Positions 45,896 to 58,729 of a DNA stretch of 64,000 nucleotides are shown here, one piece after another. This stretch comes from Cinnamomum chago (taxonomy: Eukaryota; Streptophyta; Magnoliopsida; Laurales; Lauraceae). The notes under the pieces were generated by a model, which was given only the letters and a program-made list of their open reading frames with translations, did no database searches and was not told the DNA's origin. The translations under genes and the position numbers were made by a program. Location of the stretch: the NCBI GenBank assembly GCA_038049695.1, contig CP142457.1:60136501-60200500 (forward strand). Direction: 5' to 3'. Within the stretch, counting starts at the first letter, position 1. The number at the start of each line of letters is the position of its first letter.

Positions 45896-47431
45896 ATAAT
45901 ATTTAATATTTTTTAATTCCTTTATATTTAGTTTTATCACGTATTTTGTGTTTAAGTGTGTTGATTAATATGTTTATTGAATTAGGGAAGCATTGAAGGT
46001 AAAAGAATGGATATGGAATATATTGTGCAGGGGTTTCCAGCTTTTAGGCAGATTTGATCCTTGGAGTTTCAATTGAGGCTTGGATGGCGTTAAAGTTTCA
46101 GAACAAGAAAGTGGTCTTCATGAAGTTTTTAGAGGACGTCTTAAGCTTTTCAGAAAGGTCTGGTTCGCAAAAATCCGAATTCGTTTGGGCCTCCAAACGT
46201 TGCTTTAAAGTCAGGCCTAGAAAGCTAATCCGAGATTCCTGTCCAAACCAGTAAACTTCAATGGGCCATAACTTGAGTTTCCGAAGTCCAAATCGGGTGA
46301 TTCAAAACCCTAGAATCATCAACACATCCAGGGCTAGAACTTTCATGAAGAGATCAAGTCAAGATTCTGCCGTTACATGATAGAAAAACGCCTCACAAGT
46401 CACAAGTGTGGCACAATTTCTGGGATTTCTGCCAATCCGTTTTGAATTACCTATAATTTAGGGATTTGAGTTGTACACATTTTGGGGAAGCTATCATATG
46501 TTTTGTATATCTATTTAAGGCTTCTTCAAGTGGGGTTGAGAGGAGAGGCCAGAGGAGAGAAAAAAAATATTCTAGGTTTTCATATTCAAGCATGTCAGGC
46601 TAGGTTTTTCAATTCAGTTCAAGGGGATTTCGAACCTTCATTACAGTTTAATGGTTGAATCAATTCAGTAACATTATTTCTTCCTTCTCTTATGAAATCT
46701 CTTCATGACGATCTGTTTTAATTGTTTTTATTGATATTTGGTTTTGTCGATTTAATCAGGGCCTATTAGATTGATCAGATTATTGTTCATTGCTACATTC
46801 AGGAATTATATTATGTAATTGATATTGTTCTTAATCGATTGTAGTAAATGGTGATATATGATTGCGGAGAAGCTTTCGTTTATTGCTATGATTATCATGA
46901 GTTAAGTTAAACAGTCCGAACTTGCGTTGCGTGATTGTTGCTTAAAATAATCTAATTTCCTCGATATTAATGCTACCATTATATTAAATTTAGAGAACTT
47001 GTTTTAATTATATAATGGTTAGAATCTAATGGAGAGCTTGTTTCATTAGTGAGGAATCAAGGGGAATTTTGGGTAGCAGAGCTTGTTGTTACCTAGGATT
47101 ATTAGTTTCATTGAAGGGTAGAATAATGTTACAATTAATTGATTATTTCATCAATTGTGAGGGTAAGATTGAACCGAAGAACTGACGCTTTGATACATAG
47201 ATTTTTGTTATTAATTTAGTTTTATTTTAATCAATCATAATCAGTTTGATCACAATTCCAACCCCCCCATTTAGTGTTTTGTTAGAATCGGTCAAAATAA
47301 AAAAAAAAAAAATAGCGAACACTCTCTGTGGGATCGACCCTTACTCACCTAGCTACTGTGTTTGTTTTCTTTTTGTGTCGTATCTAGAAGTAAGGATTTA
47401 TATTTTGGGAGTGTTGACGACGCGCTTCCAA
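45896..47431. mobile_element. solo LTR (about 1536 bp) in intron 6 of TAT copy 5
   Basis: Copy 4 reads GGAGTCCTTTCTTTCAGTAG at 33705-33723; in copy 5 the same place is split between CCTTT (45891-45895) and CCTTCTTTCGGTAG (47432 on). The inserted DNA starts TGATAAGAGCATAATATTTA and ends GACGACGCGCTTCCA. This gives an insertion with a 4-5 bp duplication. The end GGGATCGACCC...TTGACGACGCG is typical of plant Ty3/Gypsy (Athila/Tat-like) LTRs. No palindrome cluster was seen in it. Confidence 0.8.
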
Positions 47432-47767
47432 CCTTCTTTCGGTAGTTGATTGCAATTTGTTTTCCTAAATTAAATGTTGCATAGTGCATTTCAAAGCTGA
47501 TCAATTTTCTTGACACACAATGGACTATTGTCACTGACAAGCATGACAAGATGATTTCTTATTTACTCGCAAAAGTGAGATAATCTTGCTTCTTTTGCAG
47601 TTGAGGATCTACTAATTAATGCAATAACCAAATTGCATTTTCTCGCAGGATCTGCAGTGGGGTTAAAAAATTGGCTTCGGGTCGCTTTTGCTACAGAGCC
47701 GTCTACTCTTGAAGATGGTCTTGAGAGAGTGAAATCTTTCTGCCAAAGGCATGCCAAGAAACATTAA

Positions 47768-49109
47768 GCAAAAAGGCATAAATGCTGTACCATTATTCAT
47801 TAGACAAGCTGGTAATTTGTTGCATTCATGCAATACACTCTGGAGTAGTGGTCATTATGGGCATATGTAGGCCCTTCATGAGCTTTGGAAATTTAAAAGC
47901 TATTATCTACTGAATGTTTTAGTCTGTTCTGCTTAATGATGTTGCCAATGAAGTACTTATAAGTAGTTATTACATCACCAGGATTTTTTTCAGACTCTAG
48001 AAACTCTGAACCAAGCCTAAATGTGGAAGTGGGCAAGCATGCAGTCAGATGTGGATAGTTTGAATGGAGTGATAAGACAATCCAGTCCATCCAATTAGTT
48101 GTCATCACATAAATGATTGAGAAGATGATCAGGTGTGTAAAATTCAGCAGGTGAAATCAGATTGTTACCAGTTGCCGATCAGTTCGCAATACTCTAATAC
48201 ACAACAGTACTCAAGTTTACGGTTTTTATTAGAGTTTATTCTACAAAGTTATGCTGTAGAAGAGCTCCTTTGAGAAACTGCATGAGAAATAAGCTGTTTA
48301 TTTTACTTAATTATCAGATTTGATCATCCATGAATAATCTTTCATCACAACTCATGGCAGCTGGCACAACTGTATGATTGTTCAATCCGGGTTGTCCGTC
48401 TGGTGCACCCTAGGCTAACCATACTGCAGATCCACAGGATGAAAATGCATGGCATACAATAGCAAAACAGATTATGACCAAGTGATCCTAGCTGGTTTGA
48501 TCCCTGCCTTCAAACAAATTCAAAAATTAAAACGGGTGGGGCAGTGTTCAGCGGTGAAAGGAGACAAGCCACGAACACCCTGGCCCATGGGCCTTCCCTC
48601 CTGAGGCAATCCACAGTGCATCTGCAATTTTACCCTTTTTGCCTAATCAAGGAAAGCTGACATGGATATACATGGTCACCTTGCAAACAGGTCCTAAAGG
48701 TGGATTTATCATTTAACCATTCTGGCTTTGCCATTTTTCCACATTAACAACAGTCGTCTGATGGCTCAAACACATCTATCATTCCAATGCTTTCTAAAAT
48801 TGGAGGTATCAGATTTAATATGGTTTTGACCAAATTGGATCACTAATAAACTAGCATGCAGAGAAGAAAATGAGATCATTCAATGTCTTCAATATTATTT
48901 TCTGCCAACGATGGCTACACAAAGAAAGAGTACAAGAGGAAAAGAGAAATGGCTGGGAGAAGGTGTTGCAGTACCCAAACAGTTCCTCCAAGCAGCAGTT
49001 GAGTGCTCCAGAGCAGTAAGCAAGGACATTTATCATGTACGGCAAATATAAGTGTGAATGATCAAACACGAGCGTCATTATGCTTCACTTGCCTCATGAT
49101 CTTGGATGC
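47768..49109. other. 3' flank of TAT copy 5 and intergenic space
   Basis: Similarity to the copy 4 flank ends near 47985. The rest, up to the stop codon of the - strand aminotransferase at 49110, shows no exon and no clear repeat; part of it is the 3' UTR of that gene. Confidence 0.45.
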
Positions 49110-52100
49110 TTACATGTAAGGGATGCGCAGCCTATGTGTTTCAGGTCCTGCAATCATATCCTCCCAAAGAAGATCTGATAGTGCAAGTGTCAATGCCCCC
49201 ACTTTTCCTACCACATCCAAAGTAAACATGTCTCCATGAGAACAAGATGCTGGTTATGGTGAGGTTAGTGATGCTATTACAACAGTGAGGTGATATATTA
49301 TAAGAAGCAATAGTATGACTGCATGACTTCCTTCTATATCTCTTTTTTTTTCTTTTTTTGGAAGCCTTATATCAAATATCTGTTATCAGCTGTGTGACTA
49401 GTACAGGATGTTAAAAAAATCAATGAAAATGCCAGAAAAATAAGAGAAGAAAGGGTAAAAATGATAGAAAAAAAAAGTCTGAAACATTTACCATCTCCGA
49501 CAGGCTGTTCATCCCATGCGATGATTGGTAGTATAGGAAGCCCACTGCCTACATACATAGCCTCAGCCGAACCTTTAGCTTGTTCAAGTGTGATATCACC
49601 GGTGCCCACGCTACTCAAAATACCCTGTTCGACCAACTTGGGTGCCAGTGCTAGCAGCCTTCGGGCAGTGCATCCACTGAGGATGTTATCAAACTTGGGT
49701 AGCAGCAGCTCCTTGCTCTTGCTTATAAATGCAACATTGACGTTTGGGCCCTCAGCAATATACCCATCATCATCGACCCATATTGAAGCAAAAGCACCCT
49801 TCTCTTCCGCTTCCATTTTTGAGAGAACATTTGGGAGATAATTCACATTCTTCATTGTAGCAAACTGAGGTGCTTTCATTGGTATGGTGGATGTTATCGC
49901 CTTTACACCTTCTTTGCATTGTGAGAAATCATCATCAATGACTACAGCATAGAATGCAGATGTTGGACAGCCAGTGGGTGATAATAAGAAATCTCCAGGA
50001 CCTGCACTCAACCAGTATCTCAGGGAGCCTTTCTTGCAATGTGAGGCTGCAGCCAGTTTCACCAGAATGGTTCGCAAAGTTGAGCGAGGGAAAGGAGAAG
50101 CAACCTTTGCTTCTGATGCTGACCTCAAGAATCGGTCCAGATGGGTGTCCAACTCATACAAGTATCTGTGAGTGAATAGACAAATTCTGATGACCAGCCA
50201 AATAACAAGCTTGGCAATGTATGCAAGTGTTCCTAACAATAATAGAAATGCAAGCCAGCATCTGAGAAAGCTTAATGTGCTTTAATTTGTTTTAATCTGA
50301 TCTAAAAGAGAAAACCAATTTGATTTGTCAAAGCAGCAACTAGCTCATGTTTGTTTTGCAGAAAAGTTCTTTTACAGTCTCCAAGTTTCTGATTATTCTG
50401 AGATAAATTCCTAAAAAACATCTAAGAACTTTAATGGTACAATTTCATGTCAACATTGTAAATATCTAAAATTGTCAATCATATGTTATCATGACCACAT
50501 CAATTATGCCAATAAAGTTATTGTGTGCAATGCAGAGAAATTATAGATGCATGTTCATATGAATATGACAGGCCAAAGAGAAACACAAGATGGCCCAGTG
50601 GTAAGGATGGCCCATTCTCACCCACAGTACCAGGGATCGATCCCAGGCACTGTCAGAGCACAAATGGATGAGCACATCGACGCAGACCACAGATAAGGAA
50701 GCACACTATGGCCGAGCACGGACGCAGGAGTACAGTGGTGAAACAAAAGCAGAGCACCCCAGGGATGAGACTGAGAGTATAGACTTGACTAGTTTTAGGA
50801 ATAGGATAGTATACGATTCCCTCCCAGGTAAAAGAAAAAAAAAGAATAAAAAAAGGAAAGAAAAGAAAAGGAGAGCCCAAAGAAATGCAATCAATCAATA
50901 TAATTGTTTCACGGTGATGATGCTTGTCACATAAACCTCTTACATTCCTGGATATGCCACACTCGTGCATATATGCATGGACATGCAAGCCTCTAGAGAA
51001 GAGAAACAAAAGGAGAAGTTCAAAAAAGATAAGGATGAATTAGGTCTAATCTCTTATTCACCACAAGAGAGAACATGGAGAATCCTTGGAAATTTTTAAC
51101 AGCTGCCAATTACTGGAAACGATAAACATGTGAGGCAGATTATGATTTTGTTACTTTATGGATTTGTGGTTTAACTCATTCTAGAATTCAGTTAGAAGCT
51201 GGTTTACATAACAGATGCTGTAGTACCCAAATGATATTTTCATTTCCATGACATGAGAACACTAATACATCAAAAAGGGGAAAAAACAATGTGCATCCTA
51301 GCAAGCAAAATATTTAATTCTATGAGATTAATGGATCTAAATAAAATGCCAAGAGCCCACAGGCAGACGCCTTGCATTCGTTGACTATGTCTCAGATTTT
51401 ATTTATTTATTTATTTATTTATATTGGAAACATGACTTGAACATGCACCTCGTGGTTGCAACAATGAGCACCTTTCAAATGTGCCATGGGCTCTTGTCAA
51501 CAGGGTTTTACAGCTTTTATACATGGATAACTGGATCTCAAACAGTCTATATTGATTTTTCAGTAGAAGTAATGCAGCAACATAAACAAGAATATCAACT
51601 ACAAATATCTGGAAATGAAATTATGATGAAAAATCTGAACCATGAAAAAAATAAAAATATTAAAGATCACTGAACATCATCAAAATTTGAAACTTTAACC
51701 TAAAACTCCTGTCGGGGACAACCTTCAATCATGAAGCGCATTAACTATTATAAGAAAAAAATAATCAGTAAGGACTAATCACAGAACAAAAATACACTGC
51801 CTACCCATTAACAATCATGGAAGTATCAAAAATACCATGCCCTCGATGAACCATATGATCATCAATCGGAATAACCATCAGACTTGGATCAAGAGTAATT
51901 CCACCAAAAATGCTAGAATACATTGCTGGGTAAGGTATCTTTTTTACAGACTTCCATTTCTCTTGGAGCTTTCCAAGCACCTGTTAGTTTAAACATGACA
52001 CCAACAGTATTGAAATAAGCAAATAAATCATCAATAAAGATTTCATTGAAATATATCACATGAAAATAACATATATTAATTTATTTTATCATCACAAATT

Positions 52101-52985
52101 TCTGTTTAGCCATCAATCAGTTGGACTCCATAAACTGCTACTCATATAGTACTCTTGGACCTTGGTATATGATGACTTTTTAGTTTATTGTGAGTTGCTG
52201 CGTGGTGTGGTATCATGTAACTCCTATGTTCTATCACTCTCCCATCAATCAACTGAAGCAGAATACAGGCTGACTAAGCATCAGATCTGATCCAATAAAC
52301 ATATGCCGCAATCTATCAGATATGTTCTAATTCCATTATTAAGAGTTGTTGGACTATGTTAAAATTTCTGAAAACTCCAATCTCAGTGCAGCTGTGAGCT
52401 TATTCCATGTTTTTGAAAACAGAAATTCAATTCCATCCAATCAATCAAATGTTAGCATCCAAACATACTATGTACAGAAATTGCAGTTACAAGTACCTTA
52501 TTCGGCCTGACATCATTTCCAGAAACAAACAAAAAAAAAAAAAAAGGGAAAGAAAACAAATAAAAGTGTGATCAAAGACATGGGTAACTGTGCTCACCTC
52601 CGAAGATGAATAGATTGGAACCCAAACATCGTTTTCACTTCCTTCCTCCCCTGTCTTCGCAGTTGCATCTACACAACAAGCAACAAAGAAAAAGAAAAAC
52701 AAGCATTAGACTACACAAATTGGCAACTGATTCTTCTGGGTCCATGCTTAAATTGCATAAAACAAAGGTAATTTTCACTAATTGAATGAATCACATCGTC
52801 TGTTTACAAAATGGGTATCAATATAAATGATTGCACACTCGGAGTGCATTTCTGATTCATTTAAGAAGCCACCCAGATCACAACCAAAAACAAAGCAAAA
52901 AAAAAAGAAAGTACTCAAATCCAAATATTAAGTGAAAAGAGAAGTTGCCTGTTATAGGGTCGAAAGAAGGGTTCTGACTTTCCAT
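49110..52985 (-). CDS. class-IV PLP aminotransferase, D-amino-acid/branched-chain aminotransferase-like (5 exons, 351 aa)
   Basis: Fold-type IV PLP enzyme resembling Arabidopsis At3g05190/At5g27410. Exons in coding order: 52949-52985, 52598-52668, 51805-51980, 49492-50165, 49110-49207; they join into 352 codons. The start ATG (MESQNPSFDPIT) is the first in frame. Motifs: IDDHMVHRGHGIFDT (substrate/dimer region), YLYELDTHLDRFLRSA (from 96), RYWLSAGPGDF, ATMKNVNYLPN with the expected PLP Lys200, and GYIAEGPNVNVAFI with Glu233, then SGCTARRLL and the PLP-phosphate region VGTGDIT. It ends DLLWEDMIAGPETHRLRIPYM. No transit peptide is apparent. Intron 1 fits only a GC donor (ACAG|GCAACT); others are GT-AG. 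Exact substrate (D-amino acids, branched-chain amino acids or another) cannot be told from sequence. Opposite in direction to the TAT array and unrelated to it in fold. Confidence 0.9.
50588..50840 (+). mobile_element. SINE in intron 3 of the class-IV aminotransferase gene
   Basis: TGGCCCAGTGGTAAGG (50591-50606) is a pol III box A and GGGATCGATCCC (50633-50644) a box-B-like site. The body ends GATTCCCTCCCAGGTAAAAG before an A-rich tail. Part of its 3' half (TTTAGGAATAGGATA...ATTC) recurs at 55140-55180, supporting a dispersed family. Confidence 0.6.
51397..51424 (+). repeat. (TTTA)n microsatellite
   Basis: About seven ATTT units in a row inside intron 3 of the - strand aminotransferase gene. 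Confidence 0.9.
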
Positions 52986-54480
52986 GATCCAAACAGTGGA
53001 AAACAAAGAAGATGAAGCAGAAGAAGAGACTTGGAGAGAAGTTGTGAAGATTTTGGAAATTAAGTAGAGTTGGGTGGGTTTTGTTTTGTTTGTTTCTTCC
53101 TCACTGAATGCAATTGCAAGCAGACAAGAAGACGTGGGCGAAGACAAAAGGCCGGCCCAAGGACGAAAAAATAATTAGACACCGCTCAAAGCCAGATGGA
53201 AGTAAATACACACAGCTAATCATAAAGTGCTGGAATAAGACCATTATGTCCTTTTCCAATTTTTTATCACATCCTCCCGTAGTGATGGTTGTAGAGGCAG
53301 GATAAGCATGGATTTAAATGAGCTGGCTACTATAAATACAATAAGGACCGCATCGGATTAAATCAGACACTAGTTGTGGAGATGTATGACTGTCTACAAG
53401 AGATCAGTTACATGTGATTCACTCTTCAATAAAATCCATAGGTGATGATGGATACCCTGAATATAGAAAATGATGATGGAGAATAGTAGATCTAGTGAAA
53501 TATGTATTGTTGAAAGTTAGTGCTAACTATTAATCTCATGTCTATATATAATACTTTGGCTAAGATATTCATTCAAATTCGAATTGAGATGATAAGGAGA
53601 ATAGGTTGGATCAAACTTTCTCAATTTGAATTGGATAAAACTCAAACTATTCTTGGGTGTTTCTTTGTGAGTGGGGTCCACCCCATGTAAATACAAGTGA
53701 AGCCCAGCACAAATGCCAACACAGACAGTCACAGGAATTATTTACTAGGGTTGAAGACTTCAAAGTGTCAGCAACTACATCCAACTTGACTTCCCAGCTC
53801 AACTGAACTCAGTCAGGCTGGGGGAACTAGCTTGGCTAGCTGTCTTTAGGACAAAAGCTCAAGCTAGGACGAGCACACCTTGTCAAAAGCTTGAGTAGAC
53901 TCAGCTTGAGATCAGCTTGTCAAGAAGCTTAATCTGGCTCGTTATAAGACAAGCATTTTTTAATATCTTATCTAGAGGATTTGGAGAATTCCAAATGTCT
54001 GTCTCAGGAGTAGAATTCCAACATGCTGTAAGGGGCTGGTAGCATTCTGAAATTGAGTATTCTGAGCGATCAAATAAAGAATTTGGAAATCTTAGAAATA
54101 GCCCTAAATTTTTGTCATGAATTCCCCACGGAAGATAACTCGACCAAAGAAGGCCCTTATGGTCATTTGATGTAATTTGGTGTTCTTTTGAAGGCTTTTT
54201 ATTAGAGTAACTGAGTTTTAAATACAAGTAACTATTAACTTGACAAAGGAATAACTATTAACCTGCCCTTGATTGAAATCATGAGCTTATGCCTATTTGT
54301 CACTTGACATGGACATGCCATCAGATTGATGGATTCTACTTGTTGGAGTGACTAGCTAATTTTAAAAAGTGGGACAACTTTCTAATTGGAAAAATACACT
54401 CTTGGTAGCTAGGTCTATTGGAAAATATAGCAACCTAATGTTGAGATAAGCCCAAGTTCTTCAAGTATTTAAAACCTTGA
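52986..54480. other. promoter side of the aminotransferase gene and intergenic space
   Basis: No TATA box was fixed. The - strand frame continues upstream of the ATG to about 53147 without another ATG, so no N-terminal extension is claimed. No other gene or repeat boundary is recognised. Confidence 0.4.
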
Positions 54481-54797
54481 GGGTGTGTTTGGATGTGTAC
54501 TGAAGTGAGGTTAGATGAGGTAAAACCTCCATTATCCAAACAAGAAAAGACAATTGGTCATATCAAAAGTATATAATTTCAAAATTTCATCCATCTTTTT
54601 CAAAAAAATTAAAAAAAAAACTTCATTTTTCCACTAAAAGACAAAAAAAACTTTATTTTTCTATATAAAAAGTAAAAAATATTCCATACCATACAACTAA
54701 AAACAAAACACCATCATAACACCTTATATTTTATTATCTCTTGATTTGATGCTTCATCTCACCGTACTTCAATTCACCATACATCCAAACAGGCCCC
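54481..54797. mobile_element. MITE related to the element at 14717-15010
   Basis: Ends are inverted: GGGTGTGTTTGGATGT at 54481 and ACATCCAAACAGGCCC at about 54796. The AT-rich interior shares ACTAAAAGACAAAAAAA, TATAAAAAGT.AAAAATATT and CACCATCATAAC blocks with the Tourist-like MITE. The target duplication could not be confirmed. Confidence 0.7.
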
Positions 54798-55069
54798 GAA
54801 GGGACAAAATATTAAAATAAAAAGTTCTCCATATCAAGATTTTTACTCTTTTATTTTACATTTTTCAAAATCGACATCGATTTTTGCTGGCAGTTTCACC
54901 CATGGTGAACTTCTGCTAATATGAATCGTCTTTTCTCTGTCCAAGGGGTGTGGCTGAACATTGAACATGTGTGTGTCCAAAACCCTCTTCTGATATACCT
55001 TGCCTACAATAATTTGTAACTTTGGTGCATGGTAAACGAGTTCATTGGATCCTTGCTTCTCACGCATAC

Positions 55070-55195
55070 AGGAGCATATGCAGGTGGAGCATGCAGTGCA
55101 TGGAAGACCCTGGGACTGATCCCTAGGTTGATAGGTTAGGCAAGTTTAGGAATAGGATACGTACCATTCTCTCTCATATGAAGGGCAAAAAACAG
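55070..55195 (+). repeat. 3' part of a SINE-like repeat
   Basis: GGGACTGATCCCT and AGTTTAGGAATAGGATACG resemble parts of the SINE at 50588-50840. The first part of the element is missing or too diverged to see. Confidence 0.4.
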
Positions 55196-55479
55196 AGTTC
55201 ATTGGATCCAACTGGGCCTACAGAAATGTAAAGGCTAACCTGTGTATAAATGGAATACATGGCAACCTACACAGTGTCAGTAAAGATGGCTAGATTATCT
55301 TAGTATAGTAGCAGGGCCGCCAATTGGTAGCTTAGTTAGAATTAGAACTGGAGTTGGACTGCAATTTGTATCATCCAGATCAAAGCCCATGAAAGTACCC
55401 ACATATACACATTAATGACAACGACTAGAAAGTGGGTAAATGCCCAAAGAAGATGCAAAGGAGTGTTGCAAATCATCAC

Positions 55480-56235
55480 CCTGTGTAAGGATAAAGCATT
55501 TTTATATGCCTTTTGATGGCAGAAGGATTTCAATCTCCCAGCACCATCTATCTGCTGCAGCAAAATGCAATTTGGCTATAACATTAATTAGTAGATCCTC
55601 AAGTGCAAAGGAAGCAAAATATATAAAATTTGTCATTAATAACAATTAGAACTAATAAAAGTTAGATAGTGGTAACATAAAATCCTTGCTATCTAAAGTA
55701 ATTAATAGTTACAAGGAAACTCCTAGTTCCACTTTCCTATTCAGAGATCAGATTACTACATTTCTCACCTCCTTTCTTAAAACTATCTCATGTGAATGGT
55801 TACAGTACACAAGTAATGATGGTAAAATGGGACTTTTGACCTTTCTCACACAGTTTCCAATACTGTTTCTTTGTCTAGAAAGTATGGTTAAACCATCAGC
55901 TATAACAAAATCTGGGTTATGTAGTTCAGACAAAGCATTTATATTTTATTGTCAATAGAATCAAGCAGAAGATCTCAACATCTGAATATACAAACAAAGA
56001 CACCATGACAAAAACCTTGTCCACATTTTTATACATATAAAATTTACTTTGGTGATGGATAATATGTTTTCTTAATATGGAAGAGTGCAGCAGGGGCTGG
56101 GAAGATCAGATAAGCTTAAATGTTCCCAAATTTAGGTTTCATGAGTCTTGAGCCTTAGCAGTACACTCCTACAGCATACGAATCAGTATACTGGCATTTA
56201 ATGCTCAATCAAGATTTCACACTTCATAAGGGTTA
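55480..56235 (-). pseudogene. inverted relic of a TAT gene (intron 4 to exon 7)
   Basis: On the - strand, 56235 down to 55850 follows intron 4 of copy 4 (about 32510-32880), for example GATTTTGTTATAGCTGATGG against GATTTTGTTGTAGCTGATGG. Bases 55625-55565 follow the end of intron 6 (CTTTGCACTTGAGGATCTACTAATTAATG) up to a CAG acceptor. The exon 7 remnant reads GRLKSFCHQKAYKN where copy 4 has [14 protein letters not shown]. Exons 5 and 6 and the start of exon 7 are gone. It is a dead sixth copy, opposite to the array and beyond the class-IV aminotransferase gene. Confidence 0.75.
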
Positions 56236-57871
56236 TTGATAAAAGTAAAAAGTAAAAATTAAAAAGAAAAAGAAACCATGATAGTCATGTTTATTTTTAG
56301 GTTTCAACCTTGTGATATAGAAGGAATAAGAAAGGGAGCATATAGTAAAATTGTAAAGAAATCATAGAGCCAACAAATATATTAAGCATATCATTGGCTA
56401 ACCTAGCCTACTAATTTGCATAGTTTTGATTGTTTCAATTTTTTAGGATTTTGGATGCTACAGGGCTGTACCGTTTTTCACTTCTTGAACGATTGTTAAT
56501 GGAGTTCACAAATGATGAAAATTTGCTTTAAAATCCCTTGATTCTTTCATTTTTATGTTAAAGGAAAGGAAAAGGCATGCAAGGTCGGAAATTGGGCACA
56601 CGTGCAGTTTTACCGCTGCTGTAATCGGCGGTAAGGTCGCATTTTCCAGATTTCCTCCTCTGTGAGAGGAGGAAATCTGGCAGTGCAGCCATACCATTGG
56701 TTTAGACGACTGTAAAGTGTCTTTACGAGATTACCTCCCATAAATGCAATTGTAATATGTAACACAGTCATTTTGGATGTCCCATGTGGTCATGGAGTTC
56801 ACAAATGAATAAAAAGTGATTGCGTTAAGCTGGATCTTTGATTCCTTAGGATTAGATAATAAAATTCTTCCATAGTAATATCATATTCCATTGTTAAAGG
56901 ACCTATAAAGTGATTAGGGGTGCTCATGGACCTAGTCAGCCGAGGGTCTGACTGACTTGGGCCCACCTAATTTGGGCCAGGGTTTGGACCTTAGGCACTT
57001 CAGCATTCAGGTCAATCGTGGATCTAAAATCTAAGCAGGTTTGATACTTTGGTGGAGCTTGGATTAAGTGATAGAAAGCCTAAAGACCGGTCCGACCTTG
57101 CCCAAACAAGTTGTGCTCATAGTTTAGTGTCTAATTTGAACTATGTATAATATAAATGGAAGATAGTTACATGTTAAATTTGTCAACAATTGGGGTGAAA
57201 AATCCAAATAGAAGAAGAATATTCCCTCATCATTAATTAGATAGAATTTTGGTAATGCTTATTAGAATTGTAACAACAACTCAACAAGAATTTTGGTAAT
57301 GCTTATTAGAATTGTAACAACGACTCAACAAGCTGCTGGCTTGTTGGTTGGCTCCCCATTCCTCATCCTACTTTCCAAGGTTTCAAATCCCGATTTCTTT
57401 CTTGCAATAAGCAGGCTCGTTTCTTGCTGTGTGTAGGCTTCCTTTTGGTGGTGAACAAGCTAGATAATAAAGAAAAAAAAATGACGAAGACGAATCAACA
57501 TGCAATATGGGACAACTGCAAGGATGTAATACTTAATGTGAGAAGAGTATAGAGTATAGGTGCTTGAATGCAAGATTCAAAGTAGAGGTAGTTGTTTGTA
57601 AATTTCAGAAGTGACAGGGGGTTATATGTAAATCTCAGTTTTTATCCGTTGGAAGTTCTCGGACCCACCACAACAACAAATCAAAAATTCAAAATCAAGA
57701 TCAATGGAAAAAACAAAAGCCCTATTAACTTTAACGGCTATATCCCCATCCTCACACTTTCAAAAACACAGGAACCCCATAACACCCTGTTTTGCCTTTT
57801 CATTTCTTCAAATAACCAAGAACACCATCACAATCTCCTCTAACCCAACAACAACAACACCACACTCCACC
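56236..57871. other. intergenic space and 5' flank of the reticulon gene
   Basis: About 56590-56700 has a short inverted pair (AGATTTCCTCCTCT / AGAGGAGGAAATCT around 56648-56676). 57244-57331 is a tandem duplication. An in-frame ATG at 57704 precedes the chosen reticulon start. Nothing else is recognised. Confidence 0.4.
57244..57331. repeat. tandem duplication, period 44
   Basis: GAATTTTGGTAATGCTTATT followed by AGAATTGTAACAAC occurs at 57244 and at 57288 with a single base difference nearby. Confidence 0.9.
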
Positions 57872-58647
57872 ATGGATTATTCTACTCCTCCCTCTCGCAG
57901 ATCAGAATCACGTCCAAGAAGCAAATCTGCCTCTCGCATCCTCCTCCAATCCTCAGATGAGTTTGGTGAAAATCTTCCTCCCAATCTCACTCTTACCCCT
58001 CCATCCAAGAAATTCCCATCTCCCCTCCATCTTTCTCCTAAGGTTTCTAATGCTGATCCCATTCCCCTTCATGAGATCTTGCTTCACTCTCTTTCCCCGC
58101 TCCGGAGATTGAAAAGCCGTGTTCACCTTCTCGATGGAGGAGAAGAAGCAATGGATCAGGTGGGCTCTCGCAGAAAATGCAGGAGCAGAGCTCTTTCATC
58201 CAGTCTAATGGGTTGCGCATCTCCAAAGGGCGGGCGACGGGGGAGGCGGCGGCTGGAACATGAAAACAGAGAGGAGAGGGATCTGGGTCTGGGAGAAGAG
58301 AATGGGAAAGTGAGAAAGAGGAAGCAGAGTCGACGTGTTAGTAGTCACACGGAGAAGCTGAGTTCGGTTCCTTTGGATCCTTCGCCGTGCGTATCACCAA
58401 GTATGTGGGTTTTTTTTTTTTTTTTCTCTCTTTCTTGCTTTCTTGATCTTAGATTCTAGCTTATCTTGATGCTAATTTCAAAACCCAGAAAATGATGGTG
58501 AGGATTGGAGTAGTCTAGACAGCGTCAGCAAGATGATTTCGGAGCTGATAATGTGGAAGGACATCGCTAAATCCAGTCTGTGGTTTGGATTTGGGTCTCT
58601 CTGTTTCTTGTCTTCTTGTTTTACTAGAGGCCTTAGCTTTAGGTTTG

Positions 58648-58729
<82 letters not shown>

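Larger units (their letters stand above)
42168..47767 (+). pseudogene. TAT copy 5: partial duplicate with exons 5-7 only
   Basis: Exons 5 (45330-45485), 6 (45568-45661) and 7 (47649-47767) are all open and differ from copy 4 by only a few bases, for example [18 protein letters not shown] and [30 protein letters not shown]. Introns and 3' flank also match copy 4 (33040-34265 against 42480-47985). Exons 1-4 are absent: upstream is the rearranged retroelement. A solo LTR sits in the intron-4 remnant (42516-45272) and another in intron 6 (45896-47431). It is a recent segmental duplicate that cannot make a full enzyme. Confidence 0.85.

Noticed and set aside
52986..53147. N-terminal extension (transit peptide) of the class-IV aminotransferase
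   Set aside because: The frame is open upstream but contains no ATG before 52985.
57704..57871. Upstream in-frame ATG of the reticulon gene
   Set aside because: It would add 56 residues of unlike composition, while the ATG at 57872 has an ideal context (CACCATGG). The longer form remains possible but is not the primary call.
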